Origin: UMGS1696 sp964558485
Lineage (GTDB): Bacteria; Bacillota; Clostridia; Oscillospirales; CAG-272
Length of the DNA: 64,000 bases
Reading direction: 5' to 3'
Assembly (NCBI GenBank): GCA_964558485.1
Contig: CAZLED010000001.1
Span: forward strand, 1-64,000
The notes below the pieces were generated by a model that saw only the letters and a program-made list of their open reading frames with translations, had not been told where the DNA came from and ran no database searches. Below are positions 1 to 7,888 of this stretch, one piece after another. How positions within the stretch are numbered: position 1 is the first letter of the stretch; each line of letters opens with the position of its first letter. Position numbers and translations under genes: made by a program.

Positions 1-432
1 TACATGGGCACCGACTGGAAGCGGTATTTTGTAGGTGTGTCCAACGAATGGAGCCTTGCCATGGAAGGGGCAGAAAGCTACACGCCGCCGGACGGCATGG
101 TGGCAACGGACATGGCACTACGGGTTCTGGCACGGAAACATGACTTTGTGCTGCTGCCCTTTTCCTCGGTAGCCCACGGATTTTTCGCCAAGCTGGAGCG
201 CTGCGGTGCTGTGTACGAAAACGGCACATGGTCCCACGTGGAGGAATTCACGGGCAATCGAGGCTGGCTGACAGCAAAGAATGGCGAAGCCTATGGGCAG
301 CTTCTGGCAAAGTCCCGGGAGACCGGCCTGTCCGTACACACCCTGAGTCTGCGGTATCTCCTGGAGCAGCCGGGTGTTGTCCCCGTGATGAGCGTGAGCC
401 GGGTGGGGCAATTGGATAGCTTAGGCTGTTAG
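1..432 (+). CDS. Aldo/keto reductase, C-terminal part (5' end outside window)
   Basis: The frame is open from base 1, so the gene begins upstream. The 143 visible residues match the C-terminal half of an NAD(P)H-dependent aldo/keto reductase: a GVSN strand near the start, a central LLPFSSVAHGFF segment resembling the cofactor-binding AYSSQARGFF strand, and a final helix ending in QPGVVPVMSVSR. Enzymes of this superfamily reduce aldehydes and ketones in the cytoplasm. The last codons (GQLDSLGC, then TAG) lie inside the first unit of the 98-bp tandem repeat that follows, so the tail looks roughly 15-20 residues shorter than usual and may have been reshaped by the repeat. Substrate cannot be told. 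Confidence 0.75.
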   Translation, partial: YMGTDWKRYFVGVSNEWSLAMEGAESYTPPDGMVATDMALRVLARKHDFVLLPFSSVAHGFFAKLERCGAVYENGTWSHVEEFTGNRGWLTAKNGEAYGQLLAKSRETGLSVHTLSLRYLLEQPGVVPVMSVSRVGQLDSLGC

Positions 433-635
433 CGAGCGTGCCCCACCCCTGAGAATTTTTACATAGGTAAAAATTCTCCAACGAAAGTTGCAGATTTGGG
501 GAGGGGCAGTTGGACAGCTTAGACTGTTAGTGCGCTTGCCCCACCCCTGAGAATTTTTACATAGGTAAAAATTCTCCAACGAAAGTTGTAGATTTGGAGA
601 GGGGCAACTGGATAGCTTAGGCTGTTAGTGCGCTT
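405..635 (+). repeat. 98-bp tandem hairpin repeat, about 2.3 copies (array R1)
   Basis: Units begin at 405, 503 and 601. Each full unit contains the last nine codons of the upstream reductase frame, then a perfect 12-bp hairpin with an ATAG loop (451-478 and 549-576), then a small CAAC-GAAA-GTTG hairpin with a GNRA-type loop. In unit 1 an outer stem pairs 440-449 with 498-507, giving a three-stem module; unit 2 has the same stem with mismatches. The array resembles those at 23956-24104 and 44421-44662. Confidence 0.9.
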
Positions 636-643
636 CAAATAAC

Positions 644-670
644 TGTAGGGAAGGGTCTTGACCCTTCCGC
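644..670. repeat. TGTAGGG-type palindromic element, copy 1
   Basis: After TGTAGG comes a perfect 9-bp inverted repeat (649-657 with 660-668) around a TT centre, just upstream of the GH36-like gene. A second element with the same opening bases and layout but a different stem lies at 47633-47659. It could act as a weak terminator or be a small dispersed repeat. Confidence 0.55.
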
Positions 671-700
671 ATATCGGATTACCATAGAAAGGATCGATTT

Positions 701-1996
701 ATGCTGTATACCTGTTCTCGTGAGGAGAAGTTTACCTTTGCGGTATTGCCGCCGCTGTATTTGCCGTTTTACAACCAATGGGGTGCCAATGCATACCACA
801 CCTATTCGGCCTTTGACTATGATCCCTTTACGCTTCGGGCTTCCAGCACGTCTGGGTCGCCGGTGGTGCTGACGGGGAATCAGTTCTTTGGCTTTGGAAA
901 CGATGTGGGTGGTCGCTTTGCCTACGATGGCTGCGGCAAGCTGACCGTCACCTGTCCGGCCGGGCAAGTGCTGTTTGTGGAAGAAGGCTGTGACCCCTAT
1001 GGTGTGTGGCAATGCTACAACGAAAAGGTATTGGAAAATGCACCGGCCTACACGCCGGAGGCCTTTTGGGCTGGTCTGGAATACTGCACCTGGGTGGATC
1101 AGAAAAATGTAGCAGAGCGTGCCGGCAGTGACAACGTATGGAAGCCCCTGTGCGAACGGTACGTGTACGACTACATGGCACGTGTGGAGAAGCTGGGTCT
1201 GCCCAAGGGGAAGCTGACCATCGACGATGGCTGGGATCTGCGGTATCCGGCTGGGGAAAAGATCTGCGGCAACTGGGAGATCGACCGGGAAAAATTTCCC
1301 CACATGGAGCAGCTTGTCAAGGACATGACCGCCGCCGGGTTCTATCCGGGTCTGTGGTTCTCGCCATTCACCTTCACGCCCAACTGCACCTTGGCAAAGC
1401 ACCATCCGGCGCTGATCGGCGAAAACTGGAACCAGAATGCGGAGAATTACACCTCTCAGAGCCTGATGTTCATTCGTCCCGACCCGATCTTAGAGCGGTA
1501 CTACGACGAGATCTTTGGCTACTACATCGACATGGGCTTTAAAAAGTTCAAGCTGGATATGTCCTACGGCAACAAGCGGGAAATGAAAACGCTGCTGCAG
1601 ATGATCTACGGCATCATCAAGAAGCACGATCCCACGGTGGAGGTGGAAGCGCACATTCCGGATATTTTTGTGTCCCGGTACTGCGACACGGTGCGGATCA
1701 ACGATGTTTCCTTTGACGAAAAGGATCTGTGGCGTGCGGTGACCATGGAGCATTACAAGGTCTGCCGTTTCTCGTCCCACGACCGGATCCTGAATCTGGA
1801 CCACATTGGCACCAACACCCCGGATCCTAAGCCGTCGGATTATATTGCCCACGCCCGTCTGCTGCTGGGTCTGACCCACGGGGAGCCAAAGCGTGGTTTC
1901 CCCTGTGCGTCGCTGCTGCCCGACCGGTTCGACGATCCTGCCATTGCGGAAGAATATGTGGCACTGCTGCAGGATTTTGTGGCAAGACAAAAGTAA
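701..1996 (+). CDS. GH36-like (alpha-galactosidase superfamily) glycoside hydrolase
   Basis: A 431-residue protein with no signal peptide. After a short beta-sandwich region it has a TIM barrel of the melibiase type: LEYCTWVDQ opens the barrel, LTIDDGWD follows, then GNWEIDREKFPHM, GLWFSPF and KFKLDMSYG. The Asp of KFKLD sits where GH36/GH31-type enzymes carry the catalytic nucleophile. It is shorter than classical GH36 (about 700 residues), so it belongs to a compact divergent branch and the exact glycan is unknown. An AAAGGA ribosome site lies 8 bases before the ATG. It is a single gene, closed by the hairpin at 2009-2048. Confidence 0.8.
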   Translation: MLYTCSREEKFTFAVLPPLYLPFYNQWGANAYHTYSAFDYDPFTLRASSTSGSPVVLTGNQFFGFGNDVGGRFAYDGCGKLTVTCPAGQVLFVEEGCDPYGVWQCYNEKVLENAPAYTPEAFWAGLEYCTWVDQKNVAERAGSDNVWKPLCERYVYDYMARVEKLGLPKGKLTIDDGWDLRYPAGEKICGNWEIDREKFPHMEQLVKDMTAAGFYPGLWFSPFTFTPNCTLAKHHPALIGENWNQNAENYTSQSLMFIRPDPILERYYDEIFGYYIDMGFKKFKLDMSYGNKREMKTLLQMIYGIIKKHDPTVEVEAHIPDIFVSRYCDTVRINDVSFDEKDLWRAVTMEHYKVCRFSSHDRILNLDHIGTNTPDPKPSDYIAHARLLLGLTHGEPKRGFPCASLLPDRFDDPAIAEEYVALLQDFVARQK

Positions 1997-2008
1997 AGCA
2001 TAAAAAAC

Positions 2009-2048
2009 GGGACTATCCATTCGGAAAAAATCCGGATGCGATAGTCCC
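2009..2048. terminator. Bidirectional terminator between GH36-like gene and lipoprotein A
   Basis: A 9-bp outer stem (2009-2017 with 2040-2048) plus an inner CGGA/TCCG stem, with A-runs before and T-runs after it. It serves the convergent genes ending at 1996 and 2077. Confidence 0.8.
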
Positions 2049-2076
2049 ATTTTTACTTTGTCAAAGAGAGCAGGTA

Positions 2077-3558
2077 TTATTCGCCCAGGATCGCCTTGAC
2101 GTCCTTTTCCATAGCGGAAACCACGGCACTTTCGGCGCTGGCGATGGTGGACGCAATGGATTCGCCGCTGTTGATGGCGGTGGATACGGTGTCGGCGATG
2201 CTGCTCCAACGGAAGAGCTCACCCAGGTCCAGGGTGCCGCTGTCCAGTACCAGGTTCAGCATTTCCACGGAGTCGGCGTCCCGTACGTACTTGCTGGACA
2301 GGCACACTTCAAAGTAGGCTTCGGTCAGGCCATTCTTGGATTCGGCAGACATGGCTTCCAGTACATAGCCGATGGAAGCGGTGTCGGTGTTGCAGACCGG
2401 GATGCAGACGCCGTTGGTGCAGTAGCCGTCGGCGTAGCAGTAGTAGTCGGTCTGTGCTTCGTCGAACTTCGGGTTGGGCAGGATCCCCACGTCTACGTCG
2501 CTGTTCCGCATGGTGGCGATGTGCAGCAGTACTTCCGGTGCGAACAGGATGCGGCCTTCCTGGAAGTAGATGATGTTGTCGGAGAGCTGGACATCCATGG
2601 TGTTTTCGTTGTTCAGGCTGACGGCTGCGCTGCCGCTGATCTTATCGGAGATGACGGTCATGATATCGATGGCAGAGGATTCACCGGCCTGGAAGAAGGG
2701 CATATCCTTGTCGTCCTTGTTCACCAGCTTCTGACCGGCGCCCATGTACAGGCCAAAGCCGAAGTGCTGGGGCTGTGCCATAACACCCCACTGGTCATAT
2801 TCCCGGGTCATGGTGCCGTCACCGTCGGTATCGTTGGCAGCCAGCTCGGCGTAGGACATCATGGTGTCGATGGTCCATTTGCCTTCCCGTACCACATCGT
2901 ACAGGCTGCCCAGACCCAGGTCCTCAGCCATAGCCTTATTGAAGTAATAGATCCGCTCGGCTTCGTTGTCCACGATGAAAATGTCTCCCATGGCGTAGTG
3001 CTGCTTGCCGCCGATGGTCACAGCCTTGTTCATGTTCTGGCTCCACCAGGGCTGGGACAGGTCGATGTTTTCCACGGTGTTCAGGTCGTAGAGCATGCCT
3101 TCCAGGGAAAGGGATACCATGTCGTATACAGAGGTAGCGATGGCGTGGATGCTGGTGTCGCCGGAGGTCACGTAGGTCTTGGCCAGCTCCAGCACGTTGT
3201 CGTTGCCGCTTTCGGTATTGGTCAGGGTCAGGTTGTAGGTCTCCTCCATCCAGAGCTGGCGATCGTACACAGCGTCATTGATCTTTTCGCCGTTCTGCTC
3301 TTCCACAAGCAGGTCGTTCACGCTCCATGCCGTTTCGGTATAGCGCTTGAGGAAATTGAAGTTGGCGCCGCCAAAGTCCTGCATGGGCAGATCGGCAGCA
3401 TAACGGGTGCTCTCGGTCTCGGTGACAGTGGTATCGGTATTGGCAGTGGTGTTAGCTGTGTCTGCGGTGGTCTCCGTGGTGTCTCCGGCACAACCGGCAA
3501 CAGAACCGGTAGCCAGCAGCAGGGCCACAAGCAGGGGCAGGATAGATCTTGTTTTCAT
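2077..3558 (-). CDS. Extracellular solute-binding lipoprotein (paralogue A)
   Basis: A 493-residue lipoprotein with a basic start, a hydrophobic helix and lipobox VAGC (lipidated Cys23), then a Thr/Asp-rich linker to about residue 52. The rest follows the type-1 carbohydrate ABC binding-protein fold: FGGANFNFL strand, INDAVYDRQLWMEE, WWSQNM, and a C-terminal DSVEMLNLVLDSG. A DTDGDG loop resembles an EF-hand Ca site. The start has an AGAGGA ribosome site 8 bases upstream. It is one of nine related lipoproteins here and has no permease or ATPase nearby. It is monocistronic, with its own promoter (3612-3640) and terminator (2009-2048). The ligand is unknown; the setting suggests oligosaccharide. 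Confidence 0.85.
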   Translation of the reverse strand: MKTRSILPLLVALLLATGSVAGCAGDTTETTADTANTTANTDTTVTETESTRYAADLPMQDFGGANFNFLKRYTETAWSVNDLLVEEQNGEKINDAVYDRQLWMEETYNLTLTNTESGNDNVLELAKTYVTSGDTSIHAIATSVYDMVSLSLEGMLYDLNTVENIDLSQPWWSQNMNKAVTIGGKQHYAMGDIFIVDNEAERIYYFNKAMAEDLGLGSLYDVVREGKWTIDTMMSYAELAANDTDGDGTMTREYDQWGVMAQPQHFGFGLYMGAGQKLVNKDDKDMPFFQAGESSAIDIMTVISDKISGSAAVSLNNENTMDVQLSDNIIYFQEGRILFAPEVLLHIATMRNSDVDVGILPNPKFDEAQTDYYCYADGYCTNGVCIPVCNTDTASIGYVLEAMSAESKNGLTEAYFEVCLSSKYVRDADSVEMLNLVLDSGTLDLGELFRWSSIADTVSTAINSGESIASTIASAESAVVSAMEKDVKAILGE

Positions 3559-3611
3559 AAATAGTTCCTCTTTTCTGATTTACAAAGTACATTCATAGTA
3601 ACACGGAGTAT

Positions 3612-3640
3612 ATTATACAACATTTGAGGTTTGATTGCAA
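3612..3640 (-). promoter_or_regulatory. Sigma-A promoter of lipoprotein A
   Basis: On the minus strand: TTGCAA at 3640-3635, a 17-bp spacer and TATAAT at 3617-3612, about 50 bases before the start codon. Confidence 0.85.
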
Positions 3641-3701
3641 GAGGAACGATTGGACAAAAACACGGAAAATGTCATGCAAATTTGGTTATGTTGCATAAAT
3701 T

Positions 3702-3735
3702 AAAGAAGGTGCAGCCATGGGGTCACACCTTCTTT
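3702..3735 (-). terminator. Terminator of lipoprotein B
   Basis: A 10-bp stem, AAAGAAGGTG (3702-3711) with CACCTTCTTT (3726-3735), just past the stop of the gene ending at 3758. Confidence 0.75.
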
Positions 3736-3757
3736 GCGGATGTTATTGATTGAGGTA

Positions 3758-5221
3758 TTACACGAATTTTTCGATGTTGCCATCTACCACAGGCTTTTGT
3801 GCCGCCAAAATGGAAGCCACCTGGTTATTGCCGGCGAACAGAGCATCCCGGATCTGGTCACGCAGAGATGTGTTCCAGGCAAAGACAACGGCTAAGTCCA
3901 TACCACGGTTCGAGCGCATGATCTCCAGCATTTCCACGGAATCCTCGTTCCGCAGTCCCTTGTGCTCCACCACGTTGTCATAATAGACCGGGATCACCGA
4001 TTCGTAGCTGTCGTGTGCCATGACCTCGGAAATGGTGGCGGTCATATCCAGCTTGGAGTTTGTGGCAGGCACGGTCAGATACATCATCTGGTGTACCATT
4101 GTGGTCTGGTAATCCGTTTGTTCCTCGTCATACTTGGGGTAAGGCAAAATGCCGAAGGTGTCCTCCATTTCCCGCAGCAGCTGTGCTGCCTTGATCTCCC
4201 CGGTCATGAACAGGGAACGTCTCGTGCTGAATACGTACACGTATCCACCGGCATCGGCGTCAAAGTCGGTCGTGGAGGCGTTGATGGTCATGCCGCTCTT
4301 GGTGCTCAGCAGATCCGCCAGCTTGTCGATGGTATTGTAAAAATGTTCGCTTTCGATGGTGTTCTGGATCTTCCCTTTGGCATCGACCTCTGCCCCACGA
4401 ATGCCGCTGGCGTACACGAACTTTTCGGGGCCGCTGGGGAAGGTGGAAATGCCCCATACACAGGAGCCGTCCTTGTTCCAGGTGAAGCTGCTGTCGTTGT
4501 TGAGATTTGCCACGGTGGTACAGTATTCGCTGAGCTTGTCGATGGTCCATGTGCCTTCCCGGACCAGATCATAGGGCTTGTCCAGACCGTGATCCTTCAT
4601 CATATCCTCGTTGAAGAAGATGCACCACATACCGTCGAAGGCCATGAGCGTGGCAGCACCGGAGGCGAAATACAGCTTGCCGTTCAGGGTCGTGGACTGG
4701 ATCACGTCCTGGTCCCACCAGGTCTTGTCAAACTGGAAGCCGTCGATGGCGCACAGGTCCATGAGGTAGCCGCCTGTGACCACGGAAATGTCCTGATTGA
4801 CGGGCAGCATCATCATTTCGTAATCGTCTGAACCGGATGTGACCGCATTTTTCGCTTCATCGGTCAGCATGGTCAATGTACCGCTGGTGTTCACGATGAT
4901 CTTTTCGTAGATCTTGCAGTTCAGCTCTTCCTCGATCTTCCGGTTCCGATCGTACACGGCATCGTTGAGGATCTCGCCTGTTTGCTCCGTGGCATCCATG
5001 TGGATGTACATATCCCAAAGCTGGTCAAAGTTCAGCACACGGTATTCGCCGCCGGCGTAGTCCACATCGGGATATTGCCAGCTATCCTCCGTTTCCGTGG
5101 TGGTCGTGGCAGTCGTATCGGCAGCGGTGGTATCGGCAGTGGTTTCGCTTTCGGTCCCTCCGGCACAGGATGTGGAGAGGAGCAAAGCCGCCAGCAGCAG
5201 AGCAAACAGTCTCTTCTTCAT
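3758..5221 (-). CDS. Extracellular solute-binding lipoprotein (paralogue B)
   Basis: 487 residues. Lipobox LSTSC with lipidated Cys19 is followed by a linker made almost only of Thr, Ala, Asp and Glu. It shares long near-identical blocks with paralogues C (5409-6884) and F (39504-41000), such as LWDMYIHMDA, DAVYDRNRKIE, TWWDQDVIQSTTLNGKLYF and LRNEDSVEMLEI, so these three form one recent subfamily. The Ca-type loop seen in the other paralogues is degenerate here (LNNDSSFTWNKDG). It should capture a solute at the outer membrane face for an ABC importer, but none is nearby. It has its own promoter (5266-5293) and terminator (3702-3735). Confidence 0.85.
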   Translation of the reverse strand: MKKRLFALLLAALLLSTSCAGGTESETTADTTAADTTATTTTETEDSWQYPDVDYAGGEYRVLNFDQLWDMYIHMDATEQTGEILNDAVYDRNRKIEEELNCKIYEKIIVNTSGTLTMLTDEAKNAVTSGSDDYEMMMLPVNQDISVVTGGYLMDLCAIDGFQFDKTWWDQDVIQSTTLNGKLYFASGAATLMAFDGMWCIFFNEDMMKDHGLDKPYDLVREGTWTIDKLSEYCTTVANLNNDSSFTWNKDGSCVWGISTFPSGPEKFVYASGIRGAEVDAKGKIQNTIESEHFYNTIDKLADLLSTKSGMTINASTTDFDADAGGYVYVFSTRRSLFMTGEIKAAQLLREMEDTFGILPYPKYDEEQTDYQTTMVHQMMYLTVPATNSKLDMTATISEVMAHDSYESVIPVYYDNVVEHKGLRNEDSVEMLEIMRSNRGMDLAVVFAWNTSLRDQIRDALFAGNNQVASILAAQKPVVDGNIEKFV

Positions 5222-5265
5222 GATATTTTTCCTTTCCGTATCGATAAAATGGATTCGATACCATT

Positions 5266-5293
5266 ATTATACAGCATCCCGGCAGGAAAACAA
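5266..5293 (-). promoter_or_regulatory. Promoter of lipoprotein B
   Basis: TATAAT at 5271-5266 with TTGTTT 16 bp upstream (5293-5288), minus strand. Confidence 0.65.
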
Positions 5294-5370
5294 GTATGTT
5301 TGTGCAAAAAAGGTGCCGGAATTTTTAATTTTTTGGGGTGTTATGCATAAAACCAGTACATATGTAAAAC

Positions 5371-5400
5371 AGGAGACATACCGCAGTGGGTACGCCTCCT
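5371..5400 (-). terminator. Terminator of lipoprotein C
   Basis: Imperfect hairpin from AGGAG (5371) to CTCCT (5400) with inner TACC/GGTA pairing, directly after the stop at 5409. Confidence 0.65.
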
Positions 5401-5408
5401 ATGCTTTG

Positions 5409-6884
5409 TCACTGATTGAGATATTCTACGAATTTTTCGATGTTGGTTTCCACAACGGATTTTTGGGATGCTAAGATGGAAGCCACCTGGTTGTCGCCTT
5501 TGTACAGTGTGTCTCGGAGACTGTTGCGCAGGGCATCGTTCCAGGCAAAGGTGATGGCCAGGTCTACGCCACGGTTTGCACGCAGGATCTCCAGCATTTC
5601 CACGGAGTCCTCATTCCGCAGACCCTTGTGCTCCACCACGGTATCGTAGTAGATGGGCAGCACTTCGGTGTAGCTGTCGTGTGCCATGGACTCCATGACC
5701 GCCGCCGTCATATCCAGATGGGTGTTGGTGGTGGGAATGGTCTGGTACATGAGCTGGGATACCATGGTGGACATATACTGCTCTTGGTTCTCATCGTACT
5801 TGGGGAAGGGCAGGATTCCGAAGGTGTCTTCCATTTCCCGTAGCAGCTGGGCCGCCTTGATCTCACCGGTCATGAACAGCGCACGGCGTACCGTGAACAC
5901 GTACACGTAGCCACCGGCGGCTGCATCAAAGTCCGAGGTGGATGCATTGAGAGCCATACCGTTCTGGGTGTTCAGGGTCTGTGCCAGCTTGTCTGTCACG
6001 CTATAGAAATGTTCGTTTTCCATGGTATAGGCGATGGAGCCGTCGCTTTGCACTTCTGCCCCACGGACGCCGCAGCTGAAGTAGAATTTTTCGGTGCAGT
6101 TGAGGTGGGCAGAGATCCCCCAGACGCAAGCGCCGTCCTTGTTCCAGGTGAAGGTCTCATCTCCGTTCAGGTTGAGCACCGCAGCGCTGTATTCGTTCAG
6201 TCTGTCCAGGGTCCACTTGCCTTCCCGGACCAGATCATAGGGCTTGTCCAGGCCGTAGTCGGTCATCATATCTTCGTTGAAGAACAGGCACCACATGGAG
6301 TCAAAGGCCATCAGGTTGGCAGCGCTGGTGGCAAAATACAGCTTGCCGTTCAGGGTCGTGGACTGCATCACGTCCTGGTCCCACCAGGTCTCGTCCAGAT
6401 CCAATCCGGCAACGGGCTTTATGTCCATCAGGTAGCCGCCGGTCACAATGGAGATATCCTGGTTCACCGGCAGCTGCATGGTCTCGTAGTCGTCGGAGCC
6501 GGACACGATCGTATTTTTGGCATTGCTCAATAGCACAGTCATATCCGTGGTACCGGCGCTTCTTTCCACGATCTTGCAGTTCAGCGCATCCTCGATCTTC
6601 CGGTTCCGGTTGTACACCGCATCGTTCAGCGCTTCGCCGGTCAGCTCCGGGGCATCCATGTGGATGTACATATCCCACAGCTCTTCGAAATTCAGGATAC
6701 GGTAGTCGCTGCCGCCAAAGTCCATGTCCGGGTAGTCCCAGGCCGGTTCGGTCTCTGTCAGGCTTGTATCGGCGGTACCGTCGTTGGTGTCGGTGGTTTC
6801 CTTTGTCGTGTCTCCAGCGCAGGAGAACAGCATAGGTGCGGTCAGCATCGCTGCCAATAAAACTGCCAGGATCCGGTTTTTCAT
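5409..6884 (-). CDS. Extracellular solute-binding lipoprotein (paralogue C)
   Basis: 491 residues with lipobox LFSC (Cys22) and a Thr/Asp linker. It is a close tandem paralogue of B, 187 bp away, and of F at 39.5 kb, with the same order of motifs (LWDMYIHMDA, TWWDQDVMQSTTLNGKLYF, FNEDMMTDYGLDKPYDLVREGKW, LRNEDSVEMLEI). The C terminus ends NIEKFVEYLNQ, like B and F. The degenerate loop LNGDETFTWNKDG replaces the EF-hand-like loop of the other branch. Its own consensus promoter (6930-6958) and terminator show that B and C are duplicated transcription units rather than an operon. Ligand unknown. Confidence 0.85.
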   Translation of the reverse strand: MKNRILAVLLAAMLTAPMLFSCAGDTTKETTDTNDGTADTSLTETEPAWDYPDMDFGGSDYRILNFEELWDMYIHMDAPELTGEALNDAVYNRNRKIEDALNCKIVERSAGTTDMTVLLSNAKNTIVSGSDDYETMQLPVNQDISIVTGGYLMDIKPVAGLDLDETWWDQDVMQSTTLNGKLYFATSAANLMAFDSMWCLFFNEDMMTDYGLDKPYDLVREGKWTLDRLNEYSAAVLNLNGDETFTWNKDGACVWGISAHLNCTEKFYFSCGVRGAEVQSDGSIAYTMENEHFYSVTDKLAQTLNTQNGMALNASTSDFDAAAGGYVYVFTVRRALFMTGEIKAAQLLREMEDTFGILPFPKYDENQEQYMSTMVSQLMYQTIPTTNTHLDMTAAVMESMAHDSYTEVLPIYYDTVVEHKGLRNEDSVEMLEILRANRGVDLAITFAWNDALRNSLRDTLYKGDNQVASILASQKSVVETNIEKFVEYLNQ

Positions 6885-6929
6885 ACGTGATCGTCCTTCC
6901 TATAGATGAAAATGTTGGTTACTGTCTAC

Positions 6930-6958
6930 ATTATACAACACTGCCGGGAAAATGACAA
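6930..6958 (-). promoter_or_regulatory. Promoter of lipoprotein C
   Basis: TTGTCA (6958-6953), a 17-bp spacer and TATAAT (6935-6930), minus strand. Confidence 0.8.
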
Positions 6959-7042
6959 TATCTTATATGGAGAAATGACTAAGCGTATTTTAAAATGCAC
7001 AACTGAAAACTGCACAAAAAAACTATGTTTGAAAAACGAAAA

Positions 7043-7071
7043 AGGAGATACACCAAAGTGGCATATCTCCT
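7043..7071 (-). terminator. Terminator-like hairpin downstream of the DUF3791 pair
   Basis: 8-bp stem AGGAGATA (7043-7050) with TATCTCCT (7064-7071), followed on the minus strand by a T-run. The rest of the gene-free stretch 6959-7258 shows nothing else I can support. Confidence 0.6.
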
Positions 7072-7258
7072 GTGGCTTTTGGGGGTGTGGCATAGTGAAG
7101 TTGCCTATGTTTTGTTCTGCTTTTGGGAAAGAGGGTCTGCTGTTTTCCGGAAAAGTGGCACAGTCTTTTGCACCGCTTGTCAAAACAGAACGTGGCCGGT
7201 AGTGGATAGATGGGTATTTGTGGGGGGGTTGCTGGTGAATTGCACAAAAACCAGGTAC

Positions 7259-7299
7259 AGTCGAAGGTTCCCCCAACATACGATTTACCGGATCACGGC
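7259..7299 (-). repeat. 41-bp direct repeat, distal copy (duplicate of the mnmA 3' end)
   Basis: Identical to 7848-7888. It contains the last four codons (Ala-Val-Ile-Arg) and stop of the DUF3791 gene plus about 25 bases downstream. With the other copy it brackets a 589-bp cassette. Confidence 0.9.
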
Positions 7300-7497
7300 C
7301 TTTCTTACGGATAGATATCGATCGATGTCGTCGTTGATATAGGCATATCCGGTGGTATGGAGCACATCGTAAAATTCCCGGATATAGTCGAACACGCCGT
7401 ACTGTTCAAATAATCGAAATACCTGCTTGCCAGTCAAGGTGCGGTGTACCTTGTAGCTTTCCATACAGAATATGGCAAACTTTGTTTCTTTGCACAT
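7285..7497 (-). CDS. DUF3791 family protein
   Basis: A 70-residue protein with the DUF3791 pattern: FAIFCMESYKVHRTLTGKQV, then LFEQYGVFDYI, then ALHTTGY-like VLHTTGYAYINDDIDRYL. The family has no firm biochemical function; its members occur in clostridial accessory gene sets, often beside other small genes. I chose the ATG at 7497 because an AAAGGAG site lies 7 bases upstream and overlaps the stop of the preceding gene (TAAAGGAG), which implies translational coupling. The last four codons come from a duplicated piece of the mnmA 3' end, so the protein tail appears to have been acquired on insertion. Confidence 0.7.
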   Translation of the reverse strand: MCKETKFAIFCMESYKVHRTLTGKQVFRLFEQYGVFDYIREFYDVLHTTGYAYINDDIDRYLSVRKAVIR

Positions 7498-7508
7498 GGT
7501 CGTCTCCT

Positions 7509-7745
7509 TTACACATCGGGAAAGCAGATCGTGCCGCTGTCCCATTCCTGTTCCAAAAGCGAGTACAGCATGGGGGTACTGTAATACCACACCTTGGTTT
7601 CTTCGTCTTCCAGCAGGGCATAGAGCTGGGATGTATATAAAAGTTTTATGGCTTCCGCATCGGAGACAGACCGGCGGTCTGCGATCATGTCAACAAGGTC
7701 GGCACTGACGATGGGCAGGAGCACCTCAAACATATCTTTGGTCAT
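7509..7745 (-). CDS. Small protein, likely partner of the DUF3791 protein
   Basis: A 78-residue acidic protein with no signal peptide or membrane segment. It has a helical N-terminal part (MTKDMFEVLLPIVSADLVDMIA) and a patterned second half: EAIKLLYTSQLYALLEDEETKVWYYS. A GGGAGG ribosome site lies about 8 bases before the ATG. It ends 11 bases before the DUF3791 start, so the two are one transcript. I have seen similar small genes beside DUF3791 and DUF3990 genes in clostridia, and a toxin-antitoxin or similar small-module role is possible, but nothing in the sequence proves it. Confidence 0.6.
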   Translation of the reverse strand: MTKDMFEVLLPIVSADLVDMIADRRSVSDAEAIKLLYTSQLYALLEDEETKVWYYSTPMLYSLLEQEWDSGTICFPDV

Positions 7746-7847
7746 ATCAGGTTTCCTCCCGGATTTCTGTGTATGTAGTGTTCACCGCAGTAGCTGCCGC
7801 ACGGAACAGCCAAGGCAGTTCCCTACAAGAATTTTGGGATAAACAAT

Positions 7848-7888
7848 AGTCGAAGGTTCCCCCAACATACGATTTACCGGATCACGGC
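7848..7888 (-). repeat. 41-bp direct repeat, mnmA-proximal copy
   Basis: The same 41 bp as 7259-7299. This copy contains the native end of mnmA (stop at 7874-7876). The offset between copies is 589 bp. Confidence 0.9.

Noticed and set aside
405..635. Tandem repeats read as a CRISPR array
   Set aside because: The whole 98-bp unit repeats, including what would be the spacer.
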